Of a stretch of DNA of 64,000 bases, positions 26,370 through 35,518 are shown piece by piece. The DNA is from Antrihabitans cavernicola (GTDB lineage: Bacteria > Actinomycetota > Actinomycetes > Mycobacteriales > Mycobacteriaceae). The notes under the pieces are model-generated. The model did not search any database, was not told where the DNA came from, and worked only from the letters and a program-made list of their open reading frames with translations. The stretch spans positions 1-64,000 of the forward strand of contig NZ_VLNY01000013.1 in the NCBI RefSeq assembly GCF_008297975.1, given 5' to 3'. The position numbers and the translations under genes are program-made. Within the stretch, counting starts at the first letter, position 1. Each line of letters opens with the position of its first letter.

Positions 26370-28304
26370 ATGGCCGCGACAGGCGAGGATCGCCGCTCGA
26401 CTCTGCTCGATCGGATCGTCGCGGACCCGAGTCGACCTTTCGCGATGGTGCAGCGCCAGGGTGGCGACGGCATCGACCTGATGGTCGGCGAGTTCGCCGA
26501 GTTGGGGGAGCTGGCGGAGGTGTCGACCGCTGCCGAGCACTCAGACCTGCTGGTGCTCGTTCCGTATCGGCAGACCGTCGAGCGTGGCTTTCCCTGCAAC
26601 GACGACGGTGTCCCGCTGCTCGCGATGTCGGTCGTCGAGCACGAGGTGGTCGATCTGGCTCAGGTGCTCGATGCGATCGGCCCAGGGTTGATCGGTCCGA
26701 ATTCGATTGCTGCCGCCGACTTTCGATTCGACGTCTCCGACGACGAGTACTGCGACATCGTTCGGTCGGTCATCGCGAACGAGATCGGTACGGGCGAGGG
26801 CTCCAACTTCGTGATCAGCCGATCACTCACCGGATCCTTCGGCGCCGACTACCTGCGCGTTCTGCTCGGCCTGTTTCGCAGGTTGCTGAGCGGCGAGCGC
26901 GGCGCGTATTGGACGTATCTGGTGCACACCGGAAATCGAACCTTCGTCGGCGCGAGCCCCGAGGCGCACGCCCACCTCGACGACAGCATCGTGTCGATGA
27001 ACCCGATCAGCGGCACCTACCGCTACCCGCCGGACGGTGCGACGGAGTCCGGCCTGCTGGCCTTCCTGGCCGATCAGAAGGAGAACGACGAGCTGTTCAT
27101 GGTCGTCGACGAGGAACTCAAGATGATGTCGGCGCTGTGCTCCGCGGGCGCTACCGTCACGGGCCCGTATCTGAAAGAGATGGCGCACCTGGCCCACACG
27201 GAGTATCTCCTGCGGGGACAGACCGAGTTCGGTGTCGCGGAGGTGTTGCGCGAGACCATGTTTGCTCCCACGGTGGTCGGCAGCCCGTTGGAGAGTGCTG
27301 CCCAGGTGGTTGCGCGGTACGAAACGGTGGGGCGCGGGTATTACAGCGGCGCGATCGCATTCATCGACAGGGGCCGCGGCGGTTCGGTCCGGATGGACTC
27401 GGCAATCCTTATCCGAACAGCGGTCGTCGATGCCGACGGCAACGCTCGTATCACCGTCGGCTCGACCCTCGTACGCGATTCCGATCCGGTTCGTGAAATG
27501 CACGAAACCCACGCCAAGGCAGCGGGATTGCTCAACGGTGCGATCCGCGCCGACGGTGCGGTCCACGCCGGAGCGCCCGCGATAGCGGCTGCATTGCGGG
27601 GTCGCAACGCCATCGCGTCCCAGTTCTGGTTCGCGGATTCGGCCAGCAGGTCGATCGGCGCCGCGCCGATGGCACAGGCATCGGTGCTGCTGATCGACGC
27701 GGCCGACAATTTCACCGCGATGCTGGCGAGCATGTTGCGATCTCTCGGGTTCGCTCTGACGATCGTCGGCTTCGACGAGGCGGCCGACTTCGACGACTAC
27801 GACCTGGTGGTCCTCGGACCCGGTCCCGGCGACCCCGGCGCCCGACACGATCGGCGCATCGCCGCGATGCGACAGCGCGCGGAAGACATCGTCGCTGCCG
27901 ATCGCCCGTTTCTGGCGGTGTGCTTGAGCCACCAGATCGTCAGCGCCGCACTGGGTCTCGGCATCGATCGACTGCCGCGACCGAATCAGGGTGTGAGCAG
28001 GCTGATTTCGCTGTTCGGTGCGCCGGTTCGCGCGGGCTTCTACAACACCTATGTCGCTCGCAGTTCGGTCGACACCTTCGACTCTGTGCTCGGACGGGTC
28101 GAGGTGAGTCGCGATCCGGCGACGGGGGAGGTGTACGCGCTGCGCGGCGATCGGTTCGCGTCGATGCAGTTCCACGCCGAATCCGTGCTGTCACAGGATG
28201 GTCCTGCCGTGCTCACCGCCACGATCGGCTCGCTCATCGGCAAGACCGCCCAGGCGGATCGGGTTCGGGCCCTCGCCGGAAGCCCGGTCGGTGTCCGTGG
28301 CTAG
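26370..28304 (+). CDS. phzE: 2-amino-2-deoxyisochorismate synthase, PhzE-like
   Basis: Fusion of a chorismate-using MST domain (about residues 90-400) and a class I glutamine amidotransferase domain (about residues 430-630), 644 residues, as in PhzE. MST landmarks: VGASPEAHAHL, NPISGTYRYP, QKENDELFMVVDEELKMM, GSPLESA. The amidotransferase cysteine is in FLAVCLSHQIVSAALGL and is followed by PNQGVSRLISLFG and VGFYNTY-like AGFYNTYVA, closer to PhzE than to anthranilate synthase. It makes ADIC from chorismate and glutamine. Starts one base after the phzD-like stop. DAHP synthase further right would feed it with chorismate. Confidence 0.94.
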   Translation: MAATGEDRRSTLLDRIVADPSRPFAMVQRQGGDGIDLMVGEFAELGELAEVSTAAEHSDLLVLVPYRQTVERGFPCNDDGVPLLAMSVVEHEVVDLAQVLDAIGPGLIGPNSIAAADFRFDVSDDEYCDIVRSVIANEIGTGEGSNFVISRSLTGSFGADYLRVLLGLFRRLLSGERGAYWTYLVHTGNRTFVGASPEAHAHLDDSIVSMNPISGTYRYPPDGATESGLLAFLADQKENDELFMVVDEELKMMSALCSAGATVTGPYLKEMAHLAHTEYLLRGQTEFGVAEVLRETMFAPTVVGSPLESAAQVVARYETVGRGYYSGAIAFIDRGRGGSVRMDSAILIRTAVVDADGNARITVGSTLVRDSDPVREMHETHAKAAGLLNGAIRADGAVHAGAPAIAAALRGRNAIASQFWFADSASRSIGAAPMAQASVLLIDAADNFTAMLASMLRSLGFALTIVGFDEAADFDDYDLVVLGPGPGDPGARHDRRIAAMRQRAEDIVAADRPFLAVCLSHQIVSAALGLGIDRLPRPNQGVSRLISLFGAPVRAGFYNTYVARSSVDTFDSVLGRVEVSRDPATGEVYALRGDRFASMQFHAESVLSQDGPAVLTATIGSLIGKTAQADRVRALAGSPVGVRG

Positions 28305-29151
28305 CCGCGGCCGCCACCTCCGCGCGGCGGGACGGGTCGCGGATGTCCTCAATCGGCCCGTCCCGGTGCGAGGGACCAAGAACGAAGAGTCCATCGCAGG
28401 CAAACGAATACTGATCACCGGAGCGTCGGCGGGAATCGGACGGGCCACAGCCGTTGCGGCTGCCGCCGCGGGTGCCGAGATGGTGTTGGTCGCGCGTCGC
28501 GAATCGGAACTGGCAACCGTGCGAGACGAGATCCGTGCGACCGGTGGCGAAGCGAGTTTTCGCGCCTGCGATCTCACCGACGACAACGATCTCGATGCAT
28601 TGGTGAGCTGGGTCGGTGCCGAGTTCGGTGGTGTCGATGTGCTGGTGAACAACGCAGGCCGGTCCATCCGGCGGCCGATCACGGAATCGTTCGATCGAAT
28701 GCACGATTTTCGCAGAACGATGGGGATCAACTACTTCGGTCCCGTGCAGCTGACCCTCGGCCTGTTGCCGGCGATGCTGGAATCCGGTGGCGGGCACATA
28801 GTCAACGTCGGCACCTGGACCGTTCCGGCGGGCACATCTCCCCGATTCTCGGCCTATCACAGTTCCAAGATGGCGCTCAGTGGCTTCGGTCAGTGCTTGG
28901 ATGCCGAATTGTCGGGCCGCGGAGTCGCGGTGACGACAATCCATTATCCGCTCGTGCACACGGCGATGAGTTCGCCGACTCCGGAATATCGACGTTTGCC
29001 GGGTCTGACCCCCGAAGAAGCCGCGGAATGGATATTGACCGCCATTCGCCATCGGCCGGTGCAAGTAATTCCTCGGTACGTGCCATTACTGCGCGCATTG
29101 CGGCTCGGCGGGCCACGCGTGGTCGGCCGACTGCTGGTGCGGTGGGGTTGA
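28291..29151 (+). CDS. Short-chain dehydrogenase/reductase
   Basis: SDR of about 286 residues with an N-terminal lead of 35 residues before the cofactor loop TGASAGIGRAT, the NNAGRSIRRP block, and the catalytic pair in AYHSSKMAL (YxxxK). The position of the active-site serine appears to be occupied by Thr (VGTWTVPAG region), so activity may be altered. The C-terminal tail ending VPLLRALRLGGPRVVGRLL is basic-hydrophobic and might touch the membrane. It overlaps the phzE-like end by 14 bp, hence same operon. Its substrate cannot be told; reduction of a prenylated or quinonoid intermediate would fit. GTG 28297 is another possible start. Confidence 0.85.
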   Translation: MSVASRGRHLRAAGRVADVLNRPVPVRGTKNEESIAGKRILITGASAGIGRATAVAAAAAGAEMVLVARRESELATVRDEIRATGGEASFRACDLTDDNDLDALVSWVGAEFGGVDVLVNNAGRSIRRPITESFDRMHDFRRTMGINYFGPVQLTLGLLPAMLESGGGHIVNVGTWTVPAGTSPRFSAYHSSKMALSGFGQCLDAELSGRGVAVTTIHYPLVHTAMSSPTPEYRRLPGLTPEEAAEWILTAIRHRPVQVIPRYVPLLRALRLGGPRVVGRLLVRWG

Positions 29152-29179
29152 GGCATGAAGTGCCAGGTCAGAGCCGTTG

Positions 29180-29196
29180 TAGCAAATAGCTGCTAT
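29180..29196. promoter_or_regulatory. Inverted-repeat motif upstream of the DUF5995-like gene
   Basis: The stretch TAGCAAATAGCTGCTAT contains TAGCA-N6-TGCTA and the shorter palindrome ATAGC-T-GCTAT. It lies 133 bp before the next start in an AT-richer gap of 177 bp. A related GCTAT/ATAGC palindrome occurs upstream of the F420-dependent dehydrogenase gene. A regulator site is possible but unproven. Confidence 0.3.
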
Positions 29197-29328
29197 GGGA
29201 TCGTGATCGGCGATCCATTTATTCTTCTCGTACGCGGTTGAATTTCGCCGACACGCTCGAAAAATTTATCGAGCGACGGCCGATTTGCTGCCATTTCGAG
29301 TAATTCACATCATCAGGAAGGTAGCGCG

Positions 29329-30225
29329 ATGCGACGCACTGGGCGACTCATTGTCGCGACGATGGCCTGCACGGCAGTGCTTTGGTCCGGATTCGCCGCA
29401 ACGGCGACGGCCGAGCCCGCGACAAGCCCGGTGGCCTGCAATACGCCACTCGCCGCAGGTGATATCGCGACGATCACCACACTCTCCGACAACGCCACGT
29501 TGCGATCGAGCGATCCACTGTAGCGGATCGACGAGCTGGCCGATCGTAACCATCGGATCTCGGAGATTCTTGTTGCACACGGTGATCGACGCGGTCTCTT
29601 CGCGCTGATGGATGACACCGCGGACCGGATCATCGTGTCGCCGCTGCTGCATTCCGGCGCTGGGCTGACCAATCCGGCTCGACAGGCGCAGTTCTACGTC
29701 GAGAACTACGAGAGCTGGTTGAATTCGCTGCATGCCAACGTCACCGGGGCACCGGTAGCGCCGCAGTGGAGCAAGTACTTTGCGCTGGCGAGCAATTGCG
29801 CCGAGTCCGGCGCCCACACGGCGATGGTCGGGTACAACGCGCACTTGAGCGTCGACATTCCGCATTCGATCGCAGCGGTCGGCATGGGGACCCAGGACTC
29901 GTCGGACTACTTCCGGCTGCTGGACGCCATCGGCATCGACAGCCAGCTGATCGTCGATCGCACCAAGGCCGCCTACAACGCCGACGTCGGTCCGCTGTGG
30001 CGCTTCTACTTCCTCGGTGAAGGACTCGACCTGGTCACCGGCCCGGGCGTCGGCTCGAACATGTTGCTACGCAACGCTCTCGGTGCCGTCAACGCAGCCA
30101 ACCTGGCCAACGGGCTCGGCCTGGAGAACCCGGCGACACGCGACGTCACCAACACCGGAATCAATGCCATGTGGGGCGCTGTCGACAGTGCGCTCGCGAT
30201 CCTCACCCAGGTGCACGGGCTCTAG
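29329..30225 (+). pseudogene. DUF5995-like secreted protein gene with in-frame TAG
   Basis: One reading frame runs from ATG 29329 (signal peptide MRRTGRLIVATMACTAVLW, cleavage likely after ATA) through 30225, broken only by a single TAG at 29521-29523. Translation on both sides is protein-like: ATLRSSDPL before and RIDELADRNHRISEILVAHG after, continuing into LNSLHANVTGAPVAPQWSKYF and VGYNAHLSVDIPHSIAAVG. The LDxLxxRN, W-x-x-F and NAH-x-x-x-D-x-P blocks resemble DUF5995 proteins. The intact product would be about 298 residues. Either it is a recent nonsense mutation, a sequencing error, or the C-terminal part is re-initiated at ATG 29608. It is followed 57 bp later by the SGNH hydrolase gene. 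Confidence 0.75.
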
Positions 30226-30281
30226 CTCTCCGCACCTTTCCGAGTCGGACTGACAAGTCCCCTGAAGAAAAGATTCGAAAC

Positions 30282-31211
30282 ATGAAGAGTTCACGAACCA
30301 TCCGAGTCCTCGCCGCCGCAGCGTCGTTGGCATGCGCCGCCTTCATGAGCACGGCAGCGCCGGCATCGGCCGACGACGCACCCGCCGGAAAGTCCCTGGT
30401 GACTATCGGTGACTCCTACTCGACCAACGGCAACATCATCTACTCCCTCGGCTTCGGCTACGGCGGCGACACCTCCTGCCAACGTTCGGAGACCTCGTGG
30501 CCGAAGCAGTTGCAGCACAAGATGAATCTGGCCGACAACGACGTCGAGGACGTCGCGTGCCTCGGTGCATCGCTGGCGACCCCGCCGCACTACACCGCGG
30601 AGTTCATGGCCAAGCAGGCGGCGACCGCGGGCGCCTTCGGTCCCCGCACCAAGCTGGTCACCATTCAGTTGGGGCAGAACGACATCTGGAACAGTCCCTT
30701 CCCGCAGCGGGCTCTCGACGCCGAGGTCACCTGCCTGACCAACTTCATCCAGGGCTGCGGACCGGACGCGGGCGTGACCGGTCGCGCACCCGATGCGCGC
30801 GGTGTCAGCGGCAGCCAGTACGTGAACTGGATCAAGCCGGTGGTCGACTACGTCAAGTACTACGCACCGCAGGCCAAGATAGCGATCGTCGGCTACCCGA
30901 CGATCGCCGAGCGTGGAAATCCGCAGTGGTGCTGGGATTCTCCGGTCGGGCGGATCACGCAGCCCGCAGCAGGTGCGATGACCGAGTTCCTCGACAAGGT
31001 CGACGACGCGCAGCGTGCGGCGGCCTCGACCCTGGGCGTGAACTTTTTCGACACCAGGGCAGCAACGACGGGCCACGGCACCTGCTCGCCGGACTCGTGG
31101 ATCAACGGCTACTTCGTTCCGACGGGTGAGTTCCTCGGAATCCCGTTCCACCCGACGATCCACGGCGACGACGTGGTATCCGGTGGCATCAAGGCGCAGT
31201 TCGGGTTGTGA
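30282..31211 (+). CDS. Secreted SGNH/GDSL hydrolase
   Basis: Exported esterase/lipase-type enzyme, 309 residues. The signal peptide (MKSSRTIRVLAAAASLACAAF...) likely ends after ASA at about residue 29. Block I is TIGDSYSTNG (Ser nucleophile about residue 41), block III QLGQNDIW, block V PFHPTIHGDD with the catalytic histidine. Six or more cysteines (TSCQR, EDVACLG, VTCLTN, QGCGPD, WCWD, GTCSPD) suggest three disulfides, as in actinobacterial secreted SGNH lipases. Its stop overlaps the HMG-CoA reductase start by one base, so it heads the mevalonate transcript or is at least coupled to it. Its role in the cluster is unclear; removal of an ester from the product or self-protection are possibilities. 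Confidence 0.88.
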   Translation: MKSSRTIRVLAAAASLACAAFMSTAAPASADDAPAGKSLVTIGDSYSTNGNIIYSLGFGYGGDTSCQRSETSWPKQLQHKMNLADNDVEDVACLGASLATPPHYTAEFMAKQAATAGAFGPRTKLVTIQLGQNDIWNSPFPQRALDAEVTCLTNFIQGCGPDAGVTGRAPDARGVSGSQYVNWIKPVVDYVKYYAPQAKIAIVGYPTIAERGNPQWCWDSPVGRITQPAAGAMTEFLDKVDDAQRAAASTLGVNFFDTRAATTGHGTCSPDSWINGYFVPTGEFLGIPFHPTIHGDDVVSGGIKAQFGL

Positions 31212-32275
31212 TGATGGACAACACAATTGCGTTTGCGTCGGTACCGATGCGCTGGATCGGCCCGATCAACGTCTCCGGGAACGTCGCCGAGGGCTCCGTA
31301 GAGGTACCCCTGGCCACCTACGAATCACCGCTGTGGCCGTCGGTCGGTCGCGGTGCCAAGATCTCCACTCTGTGTGATCGCGGCATCGTGGCCACCCTGG
31401 TGGACGAACGGATGACCAGGTCGGTGCTGCTGGAGGCCGACGACGCCGGGACCGCCTTGGCGGCTGCTCGGCAGCTCACCGACGACCTGCCCGTGCTGCG
31501 CGCCATCGTTGCCGAGCGCAGCAACTACGCCGAACTGATTGCGCTGCATCATCAAATCGTCGGAAACCTGTTGTTCGTGCGATTCGAGTTCACCACCGGT
31601 GACGCGTCTGGGCACAACATGGCCACCTTGGCCTCCGACGCGCTCCTCGCACACATCGTCGACGTGGTTCCCGGCGTGCGCTACGGCTCTGTGTCCGGCA
31701 ACTTCTGCACCGACAAGAAGGCGTCCGCCGTCAACGGGATCCTGGGTCGTGGCAAGAACGTGGTCACTGAAATCCTGATTCCGGAATCGGTTGTGCAGCA
31801 ACGCCTGCACACGACCGCCCGGCAGGTAGCCGATCTCAACGTTCGCAAGAACCTGATCGGCACCACGCTCGCGGGTGGAATTCGCACTGCTAATGCGCAT
31901 TACGCGAACATGCTGTTGGGCGTCTACCTCGCCACCGGTCAGGATGCGGCGAACATCGTCGAAGGCTCCCAAGGGATCACGCACGCAGAAGACCGTGACG
32001 GTGACCTCTACTTCTCCTGCGCGCTGCCGAACATCATCGTGGGCACCGTCGGCAACGGGAAGTCACTGGACTTCGTCGAGGAAAACCTGGCGCGCATGGG
32101 ATGCCGGGAAAACCGGGAAGCCGGAGGAAATGCGCGGCGACTTGCGGTGATCACCGCCGCCGCCGTGCTCTGCGGCGAATTGTCTCTGCTTGCGGCACAG
32201 ACAAATCCGGGAGAGTTGATGCGGACACACCTCCGCTTCGAAAGGTCGGAAACTCCAAAAGGACAGAGCCAATGA
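31211..32275 (+). CDS. Hydroxymethylglutaryl-CoA reductase (Streptomyces type)
   Basis: NADPH-dependent reductase making mevalonate from HMG-CoA; about 354 residues, the soluble short form found in Streptomyces mevalonate clusters. Landmarks: the catalytic Glu region ATYESPLWPSVGRGA, FTTGDASGHNMATL, NFCTDKKASAVNGILGRGKNVVTE with the catalytic Lys, AHYANMLLGVYLATGQD and GTVGNGK. Start is ATG 31211 or the next codon ATG 31214; it shares one base with the SGNH hydrolase stop and its own stop overlaps HMG-CoA synthase by ATGA. Confidence 0.95.
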   Translation: MMDNTIAFASVPMRWIGPINVSGNVAEGSVEVPLATYESPLWPSVGRGAKISTLCDRGIVATLVDERMTRSVLLEADDAGTALAAARQLTDDLPVLRAIVAERSNYAELIALHHQIVGNLLFVRFEFTTGDASGHNMATLASDALLAHIVDVVPGVRYGSVSGNFCTDKKASAVNGILGRGKNVVTEILIPESVVQQRLHTTARQVADLNVRKNLIGTTLAGGIRTANAHYANMLLGVYLATGQDAANIVEGSQGITHAEDRDGDLYFSCALPNIIVGTVGNGKSLDFVEENLARMGCRENREAGGNARRLAVITAAAVLCGELSLLAAQTNPGELMRTHLRFERSETPKGQSQ

Positions 32276-33450
32276 CAGTGCCTATCGGAATTCATGACAT
32301 CTCCATGGCCACCGGCCAGTACGCGATGGATCTCGCCGAACTCGCCAGACGCAACGATGTCGACGTCAACAAGTACTACATCGGCCTCGGGCAGACCACC
32401 CAGACCGTGCCTGCGGCGGACGAGGACATCGTGACCATGGCTGCCGCGGCCGCCAAGCAGATCGTCGCCAAGCACGGCGTCGACGGCATCAGGACCGTGC
32501 TCTTCGCCACCGAATCCGGAATCGATCAATCGAAGTCCGCGGCGATCTACGTCCAAGACCTGATCGGTCTGTCGTCGGCCACCCGCGCTGTGGAGTTGAA
32601 GCAGGCGTGCTACGGCGGCACGTCCGCGCTGCAACTTGCAGCGGGCATCGTCGCACGCGATCCGGAACAGCGAGTTCTGGTGATTGCCAGCGATATCGCG
32701 AAATACGATGTCGACTCCAGCGGTGAGAGCACGCAGGGCGCCGCTGCGGTCGCGATGCTGATCTCGGCGAATCCGAACCTTGCGGTGATCGACGAGACCG
32801 TCGGCCTCTACACCGCGCACGTTCAAGACTTCTGGCGCCCGAACTACCGGTCCACTCCGTTGGTCGACGGTGGGCTGTCGGTCCGTGCCTACCTCGAGGC
32901 TGTCGAGCAGGCATGGAAGGACTACGAATCGCGCGGCGGTCGGAGCGTCACCGAATTCGCCGGCTTCTGCTACCACCAGCCGTTCACGAAGATGGCGTAC
33001 AAAGCGCACACGCGGCTGTTAGAGCTCAAGGGAATCGACGCCACCGAGGCTCGGTTGTACGCGGATCTGTCACCGACCACGATTTACAACAGGGCCATCG
33101 GCAACAGCTACACGGCGTCTCTGTTCGTCGGGTTGATGTCGCTGCTCGACCACGCCGAGGATCTCGACGGTCGATCGGTCGCACTGTTCAGCTACGGATC
33201 GGGATGTGTTGCCGAGTTGTTCTCGTTGACCATGGTCGACGGCTACCGCGAGCACCTACGGACCGTGGAGAACCGAGCGGCAATTGCCCACCGCGAGCCC
33301 ATCACCTACGAGAAGTACCGTGCCCTACGCGAATTCGCACTTCCGGAAGACGGGTCGGATGTGACTCTCGACGCGACCAGTCGCAGTCCGTTCCGGCTGA
33401 CGTCGATCTCCGGACACTCGAGAATCTACGAGGCGTCGCACGCGCGGTGA
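32272..33450 (+). CDS. Hydroxymethylglutaryl-CoA synthase
   Basis: Condenses acetyl-CoA and acetoacetyl-CoA to HMG-CoA; 392 residues. The acyl-accepting cysteine is in VELKQACYGGTSALQ (about residue 114), the acid in FATESGIDQSKSAA (about residue 82) and the histidine in FCYHQPFTKMAYKAH (about residue 236). No dedicated acetoacetyl-CoA synthase is seen in the window, so acetoacetyl-CoA must come from general metabolism. Coupled by ATGA to the reductase. Confidence 0.96.
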   Translation: MTVPIGIHDISMATGQYAMDLAELARRNDVDVNKYYIGLGQTTQTVPAADEDIVTMAAAAAKQIVAKHGVDGIRTVLFATESGIDQSKSAAIYVQDLIGLSSATRAVELKQACYGGTSALQLAAGIVARDPEQRVLVIASDIAKYDVDSSGESTQGAAAVAMLISANPNLAVIDETVGLYTAHVQDFWRPNYRSTPLVDGGLSVRAYLEAVEQAWKDYESRGGRSVTEFAGFCYHQPFTKMAYKAHTRLLELKGIDATEARLYADLSPTTIYNRAIGNSYTASLFVGLMSLLDHAEDLDGRSVALFSYGSGCVAELFSLTMVDGYREHLRTVENRAAIAHREPITYEKYRALREFALPEDGSDVTLDATSRSPFRLTSISGHSRIYEASHAR

Positions 33451-33503
33451 CACGGTGGAAGGACCGAACGGACCGAGAGCGATACGCGTTGATGGAGAAT
33501 GGG

Positions 33504-34517
33504 ATGCAGAGCCAACCTGGTGACGTGCTGGCAACGCACAGCAGCACGCGAGACTTCACCGACGAAGAAGCCGGACGTGGCAGCGCGAGCGCAAAACTGA
33601 TTCTGTTCGGCGAGCATGTGGTGTTGCACGGCAGACCCGCCATATCGCTGCCGGTGCCGTCGCTGCCGGTGACCGCGACGGCTCGTAGGCAGCCCGGACC
33701 GGTGGTGATCGAGTCGTCTGCTTTCGACACCGAATGGCGGGCCCTTGCGGCGACGTCGCACCTGAACGCCTCCGCGGTGCCGAGGCTTGCGGTATCCGCG
33801 GTGTGCGAATATCTGGGCCTGCCGGACGAGGGTCTGCTGGTCACCGTGGACAGCAGCATTCCCGCCGGCCGTGGATTCGGTTCCAGTGCAGCGTCTTCCG
33901 CCGCGATCATCGCGGCGGTGGCCAAGCTCGCCAAGCGGGAATTGGACAGCGACACCATGTTTGCGCTGATCCAGCAATCGGAGGCGTTTGCGCACGGCAA
34001 GGCCAGTGGTGTGGACGCGCGCACCGTGATCGGTGCGGGCGGACCGATGTGGTTCCAGGACGGTAAGACCACCCCGCTGCGCGTTGCCGACGGGAGAGCG
34101 GTGCTGGTGGTGGCGGACACCGGCGTGAGCGGCAGTACTCGCGACGCCGTCGCCGCGGTGCGCCGACGCCTGGTGGCGCTCGGGGCCGACGGTGCAGACC
34201 TGCTGAATCGGGCAGGTGCGATCACGGCCGCGGCCGCAGCAGACCTGGTAGCAGGACGATTCGCCGAAGTCGGTTCGAAAATGACTGCGACGCAGGAGAT
34301 TCTGGCACTACTTGGGGTCAGCTGCTTCGAGATCGACAACCTTGTCGGCGCGGCACTCGAAGCGGGAGCGCTGGGTGCCAAACTTTCCGGTGGCGGTTTG
34401 GGTGGCTGCGTGATCGCGCTGGCCGCCGACGATTCGGCAGCAGCACGCTTGCGCGCCGCACTGTCGGACGCCGGTGCGGAGCGTTGCTACACGGTCGGTC
34501 TGGGCGCGGCGTCGTGA
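33504..34517 (+). CDS. Mevalonate kinase
   Basis: GHMP kinase of about 337 residues phosphorylating mevalonate at C5. Motif 1 is SAKLILFGEHVVLHGRPA, the ATP loop is PAGRGFGSSAASSAA, and motif 3 is GAKLSGGGLGGCVIAL. ATG 33504 was selected for GGAG at 33495-33498; GTG 33447 (overlapping the synthase stop as GTGA) and ATG 33492 are in frame and would add up to 19 residues. The stop overlaps the decarboxylase start by GTGA. Confidence 0.94.
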   Translation: MQSQPGDVLATHSSTRDFTDEEAGRGSASAKLILFGEHVVLHGRPAISLPVPSLPVTATARRQPGPVVIESSAFDTEWRALAATSHLNASAVPRLAVSAVCEYLGLPDEGLLVTVDSSIPAGRGFGSSAASSAAIIAAVAKLAKRELDSDTMFALIQQSEAFAHGKASGVDARTVIGAGGPMWFQDGKTTPLRVADGRAVLVVADTGVSGSTRDAVAAVRRRLVALGADGADLLNRAGAITAAAAADLVAGRFAEVGSKMTATQEILALLGVSCFEIDNLVGAALEAGALGAKLSGGGLGGCVIALAADDSAAARLRAALSDAGAERCYTVGLGAAS

Positions 34518-35518
34518 GCGTGTCCGAGACCACGGCGACGGCATACCCGAACATCGCGCTGATCAAATATTGGGGCAAGCGCGACGAGGCGCTGCACCTA
34601 CCCGTGACCAGCAGCCTGTCCCTGACACTGGACATCTTTGCCACGGTGACGGATGTGCGGGTCGCCGACGACCTGCCTGCCGACGTCGTCACCACAGCCG
34701 ACGGATCGCCGTCGCGGGCCTTCACCGCAAAGGTCGTCGCATTCCTCGACGTGATCAGGGGCATGGCCTCCGATGACCGCCGGGCCCGGGTACACACGGT
34801 CAATACCGGGCCGACGGGCGCGGGTCTGGCGTCGTCCGCGTCGGGCTTCGCGGCGCTGGCCGTTGCGGCCGCAGGCGCCTATGGGCTGGACCTGGACAGG
34901 CGCGCGCTCTCCCGCCTTGCCAGGCGGGGTTCGGGAAGCGCGTCCCGTTCGATCTACGGTGGGTTTGTGCAGTGGCATCGGGGGGACGGGCTCGACACGG
35001 CCGGGGACGTCAGCAGCTATGCGGAACCGGTCGATGCGCCGCAGCTGGACCCGGCATTGGTCGTCGCCCTCGTCGATGCCGGGGAAAAGGCGGTGACCAG
35101 CCGCGAAGCAATGCGGCGCACCGTCGAGACGTCCCCGTTCTTTCAGCCATGGGTGGACGCGAGCAAGACCGACCTGCATGACATGCACAGCGCGCTCGCG
35201 GCAGGCGATCTACCCGCGGTAGGCGAGATCGCCGAACGCAACGCTCTCGGAATGCACGCGACGATGCTCGGCGCGCGTCCCGCGGTTCGCTACTTCGCGC
35301 CAGGATCGATGCGGGTGTTGGATCGGGTGGTCGAACTCCGCGCGGCGGGCGTCGCCGCCTACGCGACCATGGACGCCGGGCCCAACGTCAAGGTGCTGTG
35401 CGATCGGCGCGACAGCGCGAAGGTTGCCGCCGCGGTGGCCGAGACCGACGAGACTATGCAGGTAATGGTTGCCACTCCCGGACCGGGCGCGGTCGTCGGC
35501 GGAACGAGTGATCGATGA
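34514..35518 (+). CDS. Diphosphomevalonate decarboxylase
   Basis: ATP-dependent decarboxylation of mevalonate 5-diphosphate to isopentenyl diphosphate; 334 residues. The N-terminal TAYPNIALIKYWGKRDEALH is diagnostic, followed by the GHMP loop TGAGLASSASGFAAL, the SGSASRSIYGGFVQW block with the catalytic Arg/Ser, and TMDAGPNVKVL with the catalytic aspartate. Start and stop both overlap neighbours (GTGA, ATGA). Confidence 0.96.
   Translation: MSVSETTATAYPNIALIKYWGKRDEALHLPVTSSLSLTLDIFATVTDVRVADDLPADVVTTADGSPSRAFTAKVVAFLDVIRGMASDDRRARVHTVNTGPTGAGLASSASGFAALAVAAAGAYGLDLDRRALSRLARRGSGSASRSIYGGFVQWHRGDGLDTAGDVSSYAEPVDAPQLDPALVVALVDAGEKAVTSREAMRRTVETSPFFQPWVDASKTDLHDMHSALAAGDLPAVGEIAERNALGMHATMLGARPAVRYFAPGSMRVLDRVVELRAAGVAAYATMDAGPNVKVLCDRRDSAKVAAAVAETDETMQVMVATPGPGAVVGGTSDR

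Noticed and set aside
24863-28304. Catechol siderophore (enterobactin/bacillibactin type) genes
   Set aside because: The dehydrogenase and isochorismatase look EntA/EntB-like, but the chorismate enzyme is PhzE-type with an amidotransferase domain, the isochorismatase lacks a carrier domain, and no NRPS is present.
24863-29151. Phenazine biosynthesis operon
   Set aside because: PhzE and PhzD homologues are present but phzF, phzB/A and phzG are not seen; the EntA-like dehydrogenase would divert the intermediate to 3-hydroxyanthranilate.
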